A DNA stretch of 64,000 nt from Lacticaseibacillus daqingensis (GCF_003946115.1 NZ_RHOH01000002.1:310001-374000); one strand, 5' to 3'. Positions 1 to 9,004 are shown, numbered from the stretch's first letter. Numbers and translations: made by a program. The notes: generated by a model not told the origin, from the letters alone.

Positions 1-669
1 AATCTGCTGGGGTCGCACAACTTTTACCCCCACCGCTTCTCGGGCCTGGGGCAGCAGTTCTTTGACCTGGCAACGGCGATGTACACCCGCTACAACTTGA
101 ATACGGCCGCGTTCGTCAACTCGCAGGCGGCGACCTTTGGCCCGTGGCCGACCCAAGACGGGCTGTGCACGCTCGAAAGTCACCGCAGCCTGCCGTTGGC
201 GACACAGGTGAAGCATTACCAGTTGATGGACAACATCAACGATGTGATCATCGGGAACGCTTATGCGAGTGAGGCAGAGTTAAAGGCGGCGCACGAGGCC
301 TTCGTGGCGCCGTATCCAGCGCTGCGGGTGGTGCCGGCCGCGGACAGCACTGCACTGGAGCAAGAGCTGCTGTTTGATAACCCGCATAGCTATCGTGGGG
401 ACCGCAGCGAGTACCTGTTGCGTAGCACGCAGACGCGGGTCAAGTACGCCGAACGGGATTTTCCGGCGCACAATACGCAACCGATCACGCGCGGGGACGT
501 ACTGATCGATAACAATGGGTTCGGTCAGTACAAAGGGGAAACCCAGATCGCGCTACAGGCAATGCCGAACGATGGACGCGTCAATGTGGTTGGCCACATT
601 CACCCCGACGAGGCCTTCTTGCTTGACTACCTGACACCGTGGAGCGGCTTCAGGATGGTGCGCGGCTGA
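1..669 (+). CDS. mupG: MupG-like 6-phospho-N-acetylmuramidase (DUF871), C-terminal part
   Basis: The reading frame is open from the first base, so the N-terminus lies outside the window and only the last 222 codons are seen. The visible start, NLLGSHNFYPHRFSGL, matches the Asn-Phe-Tyr-Pro region of the DUF871 family TIM barrel. The last third (GDVLIDNNGFGQYKGE) is the cyclophilin-like C-terminal domain of that family. Characterised members (MupG) cleave 6-phospho-MurNAc-GlcNAc in the cytoplasm during recycling of cell-wall sugars taken up by a PTS. The function here is inferred from family. The first ATG inside the window (79) is internal and not a start. A convergent acyltransferase follows beyond a large hairpin. 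Confidence 0.8.
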   Translation, partial: NLLGSHNFYPHRFSGLGQQFFDLATAMYTRYNLNTAAFVNSQAATFGPWPTQDGLCTLESHRSLPLATQVKHYQLMDNINDVIIGNAYASEAELKAAHEAFVAPYPALRVVPAADSTALEQELLFDNPHSYRGDRSEYLLRSTQTRVKYAERDFPAHNTQPITRGDVLIDNNGFGQYKGETQIALQAMPNDGRVNVVGHIHPDEAFLLDYLTPWSGFRMVRG

Positions 670-690
670 CCGCGCACGGATAAAAATGGG

Positions 691-757
691 GCCGAGACAT
701 AATTAACGGCCCAAGAATGAGCCGCGACTATTCTAGGACAGTACGAGACGAAAAGCG
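691..757 (+). repeat. Interspersed repeat, copy A
   Basis: Two blocks, 691-715 (25 nt) and 730-757 (28 nt), recur exactly in inverted orientation at 15224-15248 and 15185-15212. The spacer between the blocks is similar but not identical. The end of the second block (745-757) also pairs perfectly with 842-854, a partial third copy in opposite orientation, so copy A is folded into a larger hairpin. Both copies lie between convergent gene ends. No open reading frame is associated. Class of element unknown to me; a non-autonomous repeat is the simplest reading. Confidence 0.8.
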
Positions 758-854
758 ACGCCCTAGCCGTATACGCAAGGCCTCCCACAAAACCTAAGTT
801 CGGGTTTTGCAGGAGGCCTTGCGTATATTCTGGGCTAAAACCGCTTTTCGTCTC
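745..854. terminator. Large nested hairpin between convergent genes
   Basis: A 13-bp outer stem (745-757 with 842-854) encloses a perfect 16-bp stem (770-785 with 812-827), which itself encloses a CAAAACC/GGTTTTG pair. It separates the mupG end (669) from the oppositely oriented acyltransferase end (875). An A/T-rich flank (TTTTT at 862-866; AAAAA at 682-686) lies on each side, so it probably ends transcription from both directions. The outer arms come from the repeat described at 691. Confidence 0.6.
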
Positions 855-874
855 AGCCTCATTTTTGTCGGTGG

Positions 875-2800
875 TTATTTCTTGGCGGGTTTCTTGGCCG
901 CTTCGATCAGGGCCTGATTGATGACCTGAGCGTACAAGACATCACCGTCATCGTGGCCGCCGAAGTGAACGCCATCGGTACCTTGGAATACATGCGGGTG
1001 TTGCGGCGCAATTTTGCCCCAGTCTGCGATGGTGAGCCACTTGTAGCTGGCGGGCAGGGTGCGCTCCAACTCGCCCAGCTTGGTGGAGTTCCAAGTCGGC
1101 CCGGCCTGACCATTGTACGGGGTCATCAACACGAGCTTGTGGCCGGGGGCGAGATCATTGAGCACTTTGTTGAGCTGTTCGGCGTAATCGTCTAGCGCGT
1201 TCGTGCCGATGCAAATGACGACGAATTCGCGCAACGTATTCGCTTTTTGTTGCGCCATCATGACATCGTAGGCGAGGTTCATTGTGCGCTCGCCGGCGGC
1301 ATCAATGCTTGAATCCGCCACATGGGGGCCGAGGTAGCGCCTGGTGCCGAGTGTGACGGAATCGCCGATGATGGAGACCCCAGCGGGAATGTGATGCTTG
1401 GCCGCCGTGCTTTTGTGTGCGTAGGCGCGGTAATCCGTGACGGTAGGGGCCGTGGTTTGCGTCACGGCTTTGGGCTTGGGTTGGTGGACCGCCATGACGG
1501 CTCGGTCGGCATCGTAAAGCTGATCTTGGTCCTGATACAAGCTACCGATCCAGAGCGTTTGCTCGAGGTGTGACATGGTGGGGGCCGCGTGCACGCGCCA
1601 GACTGTCGTCAGGCTTAACACGGCCGCCAGTGTGAGCACGGCCGGCGCAATTTGAGGCCAGGTGACCAGGCGGGCAAACAGATGCCCCTTGCGGCCGGCC
1701 AGTGTGGGCTCGATCAGATAGTAAGACAAGGCGGAGAACAAAAGGCCCAGCCCCACCGTCGCGATGACGGCCAGTGTGTGGGGCATGGTGTGGGCAAATA
1801 CCACGTACAGTGGCCAATGGTACAGGTAGAGGCTGTAGGAGGTGTCCGCGAGAAAACTGACGACTTTTGGCTCGCGCAACGTCTTAGTGTGATCGTGGAG
1901 AATCCGGGCGGCCAGGATCATGAGGCAGGCTAGTAGGACGGCGGCAAGCATGCCGAAGCGGTAGGTGATTAGCTGGTCGAACTTCAGGGTCAAGCCTAAG
2001 CCGAGTAACCCCAGCGCGCTGATCCCCATTACCAAGGCCGCGGTCGAAGCGGTCCACCGGGCACTGAAGCGCGTGAAGGCGGCCGGCTGCGTGTTGATCC
2101 CGGTCAGCGTGGCCAGAAACGCGCCGATGAAGAATGGAAATGAATGCGTCACCGTCGCGAAGTACACCGGCGAAAATTCGTGCAAACCGTTGGCCCGGAT
2201 CACTAGGGTCAGGTAGCTTGCAATGCTCAGAATGAGGGCGAACAAGGCGATGCTGCTGCGGAAGGAGGCCGCTTGGGCACTGCGCCGACCGCCGAAGTGG
2301 CGCACGCACTGGGAGAGGCCGAAGACCAGCACCCCCCAAATGAGGTAAAAGTGCATCTCAACGGCTAATGACCAGGTGTGCACGAACAGGTGGGGGATAA
2401 AATGCGTCTCGTAGCTCCCGCCTGTGTTGATTTCGAAGTAGTTCGTGACGAAGCCGAGGGCCGCCGCGATCTGCTTGCCAAGGCCGGTGATGAAATCGGG
2501 CCCCACCAGAAACGTGAACGGCACGACCAGTAAGACAGCCAAGACAAGCGGCGGGACGATCCGGTAGAAGCGGCGCTTGTAAAACGCCAACAGGGCGAAG
2601 TGGTCAGCGCGGACGAACTCGTCCACCATCAGGCTGGTGATCAGGAAGCCTGAAAAGGTGAAAAAAACGTCCACGCCGATGAACCCACCGGTAAAACTGG
2701 TCTGAAAGAAGTGATAAGTGAGCACCAGCACCAGCCCGGTGATGCGCACCAGACTGAACCACTTAATGCGTTGATGTGTGTGCTTGACGGTATTGCCCAT
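875..2800 (-). CDS. OatA-like membrane acyltransferase with SGNH domain
   Basis: A 641-residue protein. The N-terminal two thirds is an acyltransferase-3 domain with about ten membrane segments, a Tyr-His pair in LTYHFF near residue 28 and the downstream GFIGVDVFFTFSGFLI motif. The C-terminal part is an extracellular SGNH esterase/transferase fold with GDSVTLG and the catalytic DGVH motif. The family O-acetylates surface polymers; OatA modifies peptidoglycan MurNAc and so reduces lysozyme sensitivity. The substrate here is not shown. I chose ATG 2800 because GGGGGA sits 9 nt upstream; a TTG at 2806 would leave only 3 nt. The start lies inside the 3' end of the MORN gene, so the two are probably translationally coupled. 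A second paralogue is at 4734. Confidence 0.85.
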   Translation of the reverse strand: MGNTVKHTHQRIKWFSLVRITGLVLVLTYHFFQTSFTGGFIGVDVFFTFSGFLITSLMVDEFVRADHFALLAFYKRRFYRIVPPLVLAVLLVVPFTFLVGPDFITGLGKQIAAALGFVTNYFEINTGGSYETHFIPHLFVHTWSLAVEMHFYLIWGVLVFGLSQCVRHFGGRRSAQAASFRSSIALFALILSIASYLTLVIRANGLHEFSPVYFATVTHSFPFFIGAFLATLTGINTQPAAFTRFSARWTASTAALVMGISALGLLGLGLTLKFDQLITYRFGMLAAVLLACLMILAARILHDHTKTLREPKVVSFLADTSYSLYLYHWPLYVVFAHTMPHTLAVIATVGLGLLFSALSYYLIEPTLAGRKGHLFARLVTWPQIAPAVLTLAAVLSLTTVWRVHAAPTMSHLEQTLWIGSLYQDQDQLYDADRAVMAVHQPKPKAVTQTTAPTVTDYRAYAHKSTAAKHHIPAGVSIIGDSVTLGTRRYLGPHVADSSIDAAGERTMNLAYDVMMAQQKANTLREFVVICIGTNALDDYAEQLNKVLNDLAPGHKLVLMTPYNGQAGPTWNSTKLGELERTLPASYKWLTIADWGKIAPQHPHVFQGTDGVHFGGHDDGDVLYAQVINQALIEAAKKPAKK

Positions 2801-3158
2801 TTGCAAATGTCCCCCGATATGTCTGATGCTTGGCGGTGGTCAAAACTCCCGCCCCTGAAACGGCGCCAGCCTTAAAGTGACCCTGGTATTGCCAGCCTGA
2901 GTGTGAGGTGAAGGTGCCTTCCCCGTTGAAGCGGCCAGCCTTGAAGTGCCCCGTGTAGCGATCCCCATTTTTGAAAGTGAGAGTGCCCGTGCCGCTGAAC
3001 TGGTCCTTGAAGACCTGGCCCGTATACCGAATCTGTTGGTCGTCCAACGTGTACGCCGCAGTTTGCGGCGTTTGCGGTTTCAGTGCGGCCCAGGCAAATC
3101 TGCCGATCGTGAGCGTGCACAAAAGCTCGGCGAGTGCGCGTGAGTGCCAATGTGCCAT
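2763..3158 (-). CDS. MORN-repeat protein
   Basis: A 131-residue protein with a short hydrophobic N-terminus (about residues 8-25), possibly an uncleaved signal or anchor, followed by three full MORN repeats and part of a fourth (RYTGQVFKDQFSGTGTL, RYTGHFKAGRFNGEGTF, QYQGHFKAGAVSGAGVL, TYRGTFANGQ). MORN repeats form extended beta-hairpin surfaces for protein or lipid contact; in bacteria their roles are mostly unknown. ATG 3158 has a strong ribosome site, AAGGGGGG, 8 nt away. The 3' end overlaps the start of the acyltransferase by 38 bp, which suggests one operon and a shared place at the cell envelope. No enzymatic motif was seen. Confidence 0.75.
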   Translation of the reverse strand: MAHWHSRALAELLCTLTIGRFAWAALKPQTPQTAAYTLDDQQIRYTGQVFKDQFSGTGTLTFKNGDRYTGHFKAGRFNGEGTFTSHSGWQYQGHFKAGAVSGAGVLTTAKHQTYRGTFANGQYRQAHTSTH

Positions 3159-3207
3159 GTTAGTTTCCCCCCTTAACCGACTAAAGAAGCTGTCGTGTCA
3201 TGAGTAA

Positions 3208-3236
3208 ATACTAGCCGAAATGGGGGATGAGTGAAA
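3208..3236 (-). promoter_or_regulatory. Promoter of the MORN-acyltransferase operon
   Basis: Read on the minus strand: TTTCAC (3231-3236), a 17-bp spacer, and TAGTAT (3208-3213), about 50 bp before the MORN ATG. Spacing is ideal and each hexamer is a moderate match. Confidence 0.5.
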
Positions 3237-3338
3237 GGTAATAATTATCTTTTCATGGAAAAAGATTAATTTTCACGCCGGGTTCCGGGCACCGCGCATC
3301 CAGCGGTGAAAATTGGTATAATGATCGCAACAGTCGCG

Positions 3339-3367
3339 TTGCATTTTGCGCGCATGACCCGTACAAT
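3339..3367 (+). promoter_or_regulatory. obgE promoter
   Basis: TTGCAT (3339-3344), 17-bp spacer, TACAAT (3362-3367), 42 bp upstream of the obgE ATG. An additional TATAAT at 3317-3322 lacks a convincing -35 partner. Confidence 0.65.
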
Positions 3368-3409
3368 AGGAAGACTATGTTTTGACCCGAGTCAACCAAG
3401 GAGGACGCA

Positions 3410-4699
3410 ATGTTTGTCGATCAAGTGACAGTAGAAGTACAGGCCGGTAAAGGCGGCGATGGGATGGTGGCGTTCCGGCACGAAAAGTTCGTGCCGTTCG
3501 GTGGCCCTGCCGGTGGTGACGGCGGTAAAGGGGGCTCGATCATCTTTTATGTGGATGCGGGCCTGCGCACCCTGATGGACTTTCGTTATCAGCGCCACTT
3601 CAAGGCGAAGGCGGGCGGTAACGGTCAGGGCAAGCAGATGTACGGGCGCGGGGCCGAAGACGTCCGGCTGGCGGTACCGGCCGGGACGACCGTTTTTGAC
3701 GCGGATACCCATGAAGAGGTCGGGGACCTGACGCACCCCGGCGAGGAGCTGGTGGTGGCCCGCGGCGGCCGCGGCGGCCGCGGCAACGTCCATTTTGTCT
3801 CCCCTAAAAACACCGCACCGGAAATTGCCGAAAACGGGGAACCCGGCCAGCATCGGTTCGTTACCCTGGAGCTGAAGGTGCTGGCGGATGTCGGCCTCGT
3901 CGGTTTTCCGTCGGTGGGCAAGTCCACCCTGTTGTCTGTGGTCACCAAGGCAAAGCCCAAAATTGCGGCCTACCAGTTCACCACGCTGGTGCCGAATTTG
4001 GGGATGGTGCAGTTGGCAGACGGCACCGATTTTGTGATGGCGGATCTCCCGGGCTTGATCGAAGGCGCCAGCAATGGGGTCGGACTGGGCTTCCAGTTCC
4101 TGCGCCACGTTGAACGCACGCGGGTCATTCTTCATTTAGTGGAGATGGACCCGGACAACGGCCGTGATCCGCTGGAAGATTACCACCAGATTCGCACGGA
4201 GCTTGAGTCGTATGACCCGACCATTCTGTCGCGGCCGCAGCTGGTCGTGGCGACCAAGATGGACATGCCAGGGGCCCAGGAGCGCTTCGCGGCGTTCAAA
4301 GCGGCCGTGCTGGCCGAAGGAGTGGCCGAAGCTGACCTGTACGCGATCTCCAGCATTACGCACACCGGCGTGCAACAGCTGATGCAGGATACGGCCAAAG
4401 CCCTGGCGAGTGCGCCAGTCTTCACACCGAAGTCCAAGGCGCTGGATTCAGCGACCTACACCTTTGCGCCAAAGCCAGAAGAGGTTCAAGTGACGCGCGA
4501 TGCGGACGGCACCTTTATTCTCGGTGGCGCTAAGGTCGAGCGGCTGTTCAAGATGGCCAACCTGGACCACGATGACGGCGCGATTCGGTTTGCCCGGCAA
4601 CTGCGGAGCCTTGGTGTAGACGATGCGCTGCGGGAAGCCGGGGCGGAAACCGGGGACCTCGTGGCAATTGATGACTTCACCTTCGAGTTCGTGGAATAA
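3410..4699 (+). CDS. obgE: GTPase Obg/CgtA
   Basis: A 429-residue protein with the three domains of the family: a glycine-rich Obg fold (1-158, with GGDGGKGGS and GRGGRGN), the GTPase domain, and a C-terminal OCT domain from about 350. The GTPase motifs are visible: GFPSVGKS (165-172), TTLVPN (191-196), DLPG (212-215) and TKMD. Obg binds the 50S subunit, takes part in late ribosome assembly and responds to (p)ppGpp. A strong AAGGAGG lies 5 nt before ATG 3410. It has its own promoter and is followed at 34 bp by an acyltransferase gene that probably shares its message. The coding DNA around 3761-3785 is a pure-GC run of CGCGGCGGC units. Confidence 0.97.
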   Translation: MFVDQVTVEVQAGKGGDGMVAFRHEKFVPFGGPAGGDGGKGGSIIFYVDAGLRTLMDFRYQRHFKAKAGGNGQGKQMYGRGAEDVRLAVPAGTTVFDADTHEEVGDLTHPGEELVVARGGRGGRGNVHFVSPKNTAPEIAENGEPGQHRFVTLELKVLADVGLVGFPSVGKSTLLSVVTKAKPKIAAYQFTTLVPNLGMVQLADGTDFVMADLPGLIEGASNGVGLGFQFLRHVERTRVILHLVEMDPDNGRDPLEDYHQIRTELESYDPTILSRPQLVVATKMDMPGAQERFAAFKAAVLAEGVAEADLYAISSITHTGVQQLMQDTAKALASAPVFTPKSKALDSATYTFAPKPEEVQVTRDADGTFILGGAKVERLFKMANLDHDDGAIRFARQLRSLGVDDALREAGAETGDLVAIDDFTFEFVE

Positions 4700-4733
4700 C
4701 TGACGCCAACCTTGGCGGCGGGAGGAAACTGAC

Positions 4734-6653
4734 ATGGCAAGTCAGACAACGACATCAAGGCGTTATATCGGCGGCTTTGATGGGCTGCGCACCCTCGGCG
4801 TGATCGGTGTGATCCTGTATCACCTGCGGCCGGAACTGTTTCGCGGCGGTTACCTTGGGGTGCTGATTTTTATGGTCATCTCGGGGTACCTGCTGACGGA
4901 TGGTTTTTTGCGGGAGTACGCGCAGACCGGTCGCCTGTCGTTACGGGCATTTTGGGGCCGGCGGGTGCGCCGGCTATACCCGGCGCTTGTTGCGGTGCTG
5001 TTCGGTACCGGGGCGCTCATGGTCCTGTTTGCGCGCCAGTTGCTGGCAAACTTTCACAAGATCGTTTTGACCAACCTGACGTTCACCTACAACTGGTGGC
5101 AAATTGCCAATGGCCAGTCGTACTTTGATCGTTTTGCCAATAACGAGTCCCCGTTCACACACCTGTGGACGCTTTCGATCGAGGGGCAGTTTTACCTGCT
5201 CTGGCCGGTGCTGTTTCTGCTACTGATGCGCCGGGGGGGCAAGCGTACCCGGGCGCTGGGCGTTACGTTGGGGTTGGCGTTGGCCAGTGCCATCTGGATG
5301 GCGGTGCTCTGTGCGCTGCACCCTGCGGCCGATCCCAGTCGGCTTTATTATGGAACGGACACACGGGCGTTTGCCCTGTTGCTGGGGGCGGCACTGGCGT
5401 TTGTCTGGCCCAGCGACCGGCTGGCGGTGAACTTGAGTCGTTCTGCGCGGTGGTTTCTGGATGCGGCGGGCACGCTGGCGGCACTGGCACTGGTGTGGGG
5501 ACTGCTGAGCCTGAATGCGCAGGGGGACGTCGTGTATGAAGGCGGGATGTTTGCCTTCACCTGTGCGACCACGGTGTTGGTTGCCGTGGTCGCTTCCCCC
5601 GCAACGTTGTGGGGGAAGCTGTTCACCAATCGCGCCTTTCACTGGGTGGGGGCGCGCAGTTACGGCATCTACCTGTACCAGTTTCCCGTCATGATCCTTT
5701 GGGAGGTGGGCGTGCGCAACGTTGCCGCCCATCCGGTGTTGTACCCCGTGATCGAGGTGGCGTTGATCCTGGCGATCAGTGCGCTGTCGTACCGCTTCTT
5801 GGAGCAACCCATCGCGCATCGGCAGTGGCATCTGCGCCCGGCACAGTGGACTTGGCCGCGGGTGACGGGCCGCGCAGTGCTCCTGATGGTGCTGGGGTTG
5901 GGGACGGTCGCACTGTTTCTCGCCCCCGGTGTCAAAGATCAGGCCAACGACAGTGCGGTTGCCAAAGCCTTACGTGCGAATGAAGCTACGGCGGCGGACG
6001 ACAAGGCCAGCCTGGCGACGATCAAGCGGCGGATCGCGGCTGACCAGTCGAGTCGCGCGGCCAGCTCGAAGTCGGCGGCCAGTGCGGCGAGTCAGTCTTC
6101 GGCCGCAACGCTGCCTGAGGCCGTCAGCGCGTACACCGCCTATGGCATCGACACGGCGGCGTTGACGGTGGCCCAGGGCCTCACGGTGACTGCGGTGGGC
6201 GATTCCGTCATGCTAGATGCGAAGCCAACGCTGGCCGAACTGCTCCCGCACGCGTACATCGATGCCGGCATTTCCCGCCAGATGTATCAAGGGCTTGATC
6301 TGATCCAAGGCTACGCGCAAAGTGGTGCGCTGGCCAAAGTGGTTGTGATCGGCTCAGGGACGAACGGGGCGTTCACCACGAACCAACTGGATCAGGTGAT
6401 GACCGCCGTGGGAACGGATCGCCAGGTGTTTTGGATCAACGCGCATGTGCCAACACGGCCGTGGCAAAACGCGGTGAATCAGTTGCTGGATACGGCGGCG
6501 AAGCGGTACAGTAACCTGACGATCATTGACTGGTGTGGCGTGGCCGATGCGCATGCGGAGTGGTTCTATGACGATCAGGTGCACATGAATCCGACCGGGA
6601 ATAAGTACTACGCGGCGCTGGTGGTCAACCAAATCGTTCAGCACCTGAAGTGA
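4734..6653 (+). CDS. OatA-like membrane acyltransferase with SGNH domain (paralogue 2)
   Basis: A 639-residue protein. An acyltransferase-3 membrane domain (about residues 10-390; [17 protein letters not shown], then [18 protein letters not shown]) is followed by a Ser/Ala-rich linker (about 400-460) and an extracellular SGNH domain with GDSVML, GSGTNG and DDQVHMN (catalytic Asp/His). This architecture is that of peptidoglycan O-acetyltransferase OatA in lactobacilli, and the FDGLR start is closer to classical OatA than the copy at 875. GGAGG lies 6 nt before the ATG. It is 34 bp downstream of obgE and probably cotranscribed; a hairpin follows. Acetyl transfer to MurNAc is inferred from family. 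Confidence 0.88.
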   Translation: MASQTTTSRRYIGGFDGLRTLGVIGVILYHLRPELFRGGYLGVLIFMVISGYLLTDGFLREYAQTGRLSLRAFWGRRVRRLYPALVAVLFGTGALMVLFARQLLANFHKIVLTNLTFTYNWWQIANGQSYFDRFANNESPFTHLWTLSIEGQFYLLWPVLFLLLMRRGGKRTRALGVTLGLALASAIWMAVLCALHPAADPSRLYYGTDTRAFALLLGAALAFVWPSDRLAVNLSRSARWFLDAAGTLAALALVWGLLSLNAQGDVVYEGGMFAFTCATTVLVAVVASPATLWGKLFTNRAFHWVGARSYGIYLYQFPVMILWEVGVRNVAAHPVLYPVIEVALILAISALSYRFLEQPIAHRQWHLRPAQWTWPRVTGRAVLLMVLGLGTVALFLAPGVKDQANDSAVAKALRANEATAADDKASLATIKRRIAADQSSRAASSKSAASAASQSSAATLPEAVSAYTAYGIDTAALTVAQGLTVTAVGDSVMLDAKPTLAELLPHAYIDAGISRQMYQGLDLIQGYAQSGALAKVVVIGSGTNGAFTTNQLDQVMTAVGTDRQVFWINAHVPTRPWQNAVNQLLDTAAKRYSNLTIIDWCGVADAHAEWFYDDQVHMNPTGNKYYAALVVNQIVQHLK

Positions 6654-6655
6654 TC

Positions 6656-6689
6656 CCAAGGCGTCCGGCTTATGCCAGGGCGCCTTTGG
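6656..6689 (+). terminator. Terminator after the acyltransferase
   Basis: CCAAGGCG at 6656-6663 pairs across a short loop with CGCC-TTTGG ending at 6689, with GGC/GCC inside. The T tract is interrupted (TTTGGTTT), so efficiency is uncertain. Confidence 0.5.
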
Positions 6690-6725
6690 TTTGGGCCGGG
6701 ATGGTCCCAGCTGGGGGCGTAAATG

Positions 6726-6761
6726 TGGTACACTTAGCCGTAGTCTGCATGTTCGCATGCA
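6726..6761 (+). promoter_or_regulatory. rnz promoter with UUCG leader hairpin
   Basis: An extended -10, TG-G-TACACT (6726-6734), predicts a start near 6741. Five bases later comes a perfect 6-bp hairpin, TGCATG-TTCG-CATGCA (6746-6761), with the extra-stable UUCG loop, 19 nt before the ATG and just before the GAGGAAG ribosome site. Confidence 0.55.
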
Positions 6762-6780
6762 TAGTGAGGAAGAAACGCAA

Positions 6781-7710
6781 ATGGAACTTTTATTTTTGGG
6801 CACCGGCGCGGGCTCGCCATCCAAAACGCGCAACGTTTCCAGTCTGGCGCTGAAACTGCTGGACGAACGCAATGAGGTCTGGTTGTTTGACTGCGGTGAA
6901 GGGACCCAACACCAAATTTTGCAAACCACCATTCGGCCCCGTAAGGTCACTAAGATCTTCTTGACTCACCTGCATGGGGATCACATCTTCGGCTTGCCGG
7001 GCTTCTTGGCGAGTCGGGCGAACCAAGGTGGCGAGGCGCCTCTGACCATTTATGGCCCAAGTGGGATCGAGCGCTTTGTGCGCACCAGCCTGCAGGTCAC
7101 GCAGACCCGGTTACCGTACAAGTTGAACTTCGTGTTGCTGGAAACCCCCGGGGTCATCTTTGACGATGCGACGTTCCGCGTCAGCTTTGGTCACTTGACC
7201 CACCGCATCACCAGCCTGGGTTATCGCATCGAGGAAAAGGCGCACCCCGGCGAGCTGTTGATCGATAAGGTGCGGGCCGCGGGGATCCCTGCCGGCCCCT
7301 TGTACGCGCAGCTCAAGCGCGGTGAGGTCATCACCTTGCCAGACGGTCGCACATTTGCCGGGCAGGACTTCATTGGGGCCGCACAGCCGGGCCGAACCGT
7401 TGCGATTTTTGGCGACACCCGGGCGACCGACGAAACCCTCGCGTTGGCGAAGGATGCAACGGTGATGGTGCATGAGGCCACCTTTGGCCCGGACGAGGCG
7501 AAGCTGGCGCGCCAGTATTACCACGCCACCAACCTGCAGGCGGCCAAGCTGGCCAAGGCGGCCGGGGCACACCAGCTGCTGTTGAACCACATTTCGGCGC
7601 GCTATGTCGGGCGCGCGGTGATGCAGCTGCAGGCCAGTGCCCAGAAGATTTTTGCTAACACCCATGTGGTACGCGACCTCGAGGAGATCGTGATTCCATT
7701 CGTCAAGTAA
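6781..7710 (+). CDS. rnz: Ribonuclease Z
   Basis: A 309-residue metallo-beta-lactamase-fold nuclease that trims the 3' trailer of tRNA precursors lacking an encoded CCA. The zinc motif THLHGDH is at residues 62-68 (His63, His65, Asp67, His68); further ligands fit in SFGHLTH, FGDTR and LLNHIS. Length is typical for the short tRNase Z form. The open frame extends to 6691, but ATG 6781 gives the canonical start [11 protein letters not shown] and has GAGGAAG at the right distance. A dehydrogenase follows after 13 bp; the same rnz-dehydrogenase order occurs in Bacillus (yqjK-yqjQ). Confidence 0.95.
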   Translation: MELLFLGTGAGSPSKTRNVSSLALKLLDERNEVWLFDCGEGTQHQILQTTIRPRKVTKIFLTHLHGDHIFGLPGFLASRANQGGEAPLTIYGPSGIERFVRTSLQVTQTRLPYKLNFVLLETPGVIFDDATFRVSFGHLTHRITSLGYRIEEKAHPGELLIDKVRAAGIPAGPLYAQLKRGEVITLPDGRTFAGQDFIGAAQPGRTVAIFGDTRATDETLALAKDATVMVHEATFGPDEAKLARQYYHATNLQAAKLAKAAGAHQLLLNHISARYVGRAVMQLQASAQKIFANTHVVRDLEEIVIPFVK

Positions 7711-7723
7711 AGGAGCGTGTGAA

Positions 7724-8512
7724 ATGTCGAGTCTTGCGAATCAGATTGTCGTTGTCACAGGCGGCTCAAGTGGCCTCGGCCGGGCCATCGGGTTAACCGC
7801 CGCCAAGCGCGGTGCCACGGTGGTGTTCCTAGCGCGGCGTCAGGACAAACTGCTGGCGGCGCAGGCAGAAGCCACGGCACTGTCCGGGCAGCCCGCCTAC
7901 GCGTACGTGTGTGACGTCGCCGATCCGGTGGCCATCGAGGCGGTTGTGGCGCGCATCGCGCGTGAGGTCGGGGCGGTCGACGTCTTGGTCAACGCGGCCG
8001 GGTTTGGCCATTTCGAGGATGCGCTGGCGACTTCGATGACTACCGTGGAGCGGATGATGCGCGTCAACGTGCTGGGCACGATGTACATGACGCAGCTGAT
8101 TGGCCGGCAGATGGTGGCGCGCCGGCGCGGGCACATCATCAACATCGCCTCGATGGCGGGCAAAATGGCGACCCCGAAGTCGGCTGTCTACTCCGCCACC
8201 AAGTTTGCGGTAGTCGGGTACAGCAACGGGTTACGCCTGGAGCTCAAACCGTTTGGGGTCCGCGTGACCACCGTCTGCCCGGGCCCAATCGACACGGCTT
8301 TCTTCAGCGTGGCGGAGGCGAACGATTACCTCAAGCGCGTCAACTGGATCGTGCTGGATCCGGTCAAGCTTGCCGCGCGCATCGTGGACAGCTTCAACCA
8401 CCCGGTGCGTGAGATCAACGCGCCGTGGCTGATGAGCGTGGGCGCGACCTTTTATACGTTGGCCCCACACGTGGGCGACTGGCTGGCTGGCGGTATCTTC
8501 AATCGAAAGTAG
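7724..8512 (+). CDS. Short-chain dehydrogenase/reductase (YqjQ-like)
   Basis: A 262-residue classical SDR. The nucleotide motif TGGSSGLG (residues 12-19), NAAG (90-93), and the catalytic Ser143, Tyr156 and Lys160 (YSATK) are all present, so it should be an active NAD(P)-dependent oxidoreductase. The substrate cannot be told from sequence. AAGGAG precedes ATG 7724. It lies between rnz and the LapA-like gene with gaps of 13 and 9 bp, so the three form one operon. The C-terminus has a hydrophobic stretch, WLMSVGATFYTLAP, that may touch the membrane. Confidence 0.88.
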   Translation: MSSLANQIVVVTGGSSGLGRAIGLTAAKRGATVVFLARRQDKLLAAQAEATALSGQPAYAYVCDVADPVAIEAVVARIAREVGAVDVLVNAAGFGHFEDALATSMTTVERMMRVNVLGTMYMTQLIGRQMVARRRGHIINIASMAGKMATPKSAVYSATKFAVVGYSNGLRLELKPFGVRVTTVCPGPIDTAFFSVAEANDYLKRVNWIVLDPVKLAARIVDSFNHPVREINAPWLMSVGATFYTLAPHVGDWLAGGIFNRK

Positions 8513-8521
8513 GGAAAGCCG

Positions 8522-8890
8522 ATGAAAAATCAACAACGTTTAATTGTGGGGCTGGTCCTTGCCCTGATCGTTATTATCTTCGCTCTGCTGAACGGGCAAC
8601 CGGTCGCGGTGAACTTCTTTGGCGCCGCATTTCAGTGGCCGCTGATCGTGGTGATCGTCGTGTGCCTGCTCCTTGGTGCACTGGTCACGTTGCTGGTCTC
8701 AACTGCAAGCCTCGCCAAGACGCACAAGCAACTCAAGGCTTTAGAAGCCGAGAACCAGCAGCTGACGCAGGCGCAAGAAGACGCAATTGCGACGGCAACG
8801 AAGCAGGCAAGCGAAGAAATTGCATCGCTCAAGGCGCAACTGGCGGCTAAGGCCGAGACTTCAGCACCAACGCCCGATGAATCTAAGTAA
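8522..8890 (+). CDS. LapA-domain (DUF1049) membrane protein
   Basis: A 122-residue protein with two transmembrane segments (about 7-26 and 38-60), the family signature NGQPVAVNFFG between them, and a cytoplasmic coiled-coil tail rich in Ala, Gln, Glu and Lys (65-115). This matches the DUF1049/LapA family, found widely in lactobacilli with unknown function; the Gram-negative relative LapA/YciS works in LPS assembly, which cannot apply here. It is the last gene of the rnz operon and is followed by a strong terminator. Confidence 0.8.
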   Translation: MKNQQRLIVGLVLALIVIIFALLNGQPVAVNFFGAAFQWPLIVVIVVCLLLGALVTLLVSTASLAKTHKQLKALEAENQQLTQAQEDAIATATKQASEEIASLKAQLAAKAETSAPTPDESK

Positions 8891-8894
8891 CCCC

Positions 8895-8924
8895 AACGCC
8901 CGCCGGCCAACGGCGGGCGTTTTT
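8895..8924 (+). terminator. Terminator of the rnz operon
   Basis: An 11-bp perfect stem, AACGCCCGCCG (8895-8905) with CGGCGGGCGTT (8911-8921), and a T tract to 8924. Confidence 0.9.
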
Positions 8925-8964
8925 ACGGCTCGGTCCTGCGCCCGATTTTGGGAGCGCAGGCGAC

Positions 8965-9000
8965 GTTGACCTTTACTGACCAAAGCCGACTTGGTAAGAT
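8965..9000 (+). promoter_or_regulatory. clpB promoter with CtsR-like operator
   Basis: GTTGACC-TTT-ACTGACC (8965-8981) resembles the CtsR box TTTGACC-NTN-TTTGACC, the inverse of GGTCAAA repeats, with 6/7 and 5/7 matches in the arms. It overlaps the -35 TTTACT (8972-8977), which is 17 bp from the -10 TAAGAT (8995-9000). CtsR repression of clpB at low temperature is known in Firmicutes; here it is inferred from position. Confidence 0.55.
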
Positions 9001-9004
9001 GAAG

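Noticed and set aside
3761-3785. CGCGGCGGC tandem units
   Set aside because: It encodes the conserved RGGRGGRGN segment of Obg; not a separate repeat element.
3392-4135. Long antisense frame inside obgE
   Set aside because: Shadow of a GC-rich gene; obgE has full domain motifs, and many such antisense frames occur in every large gene of the window.
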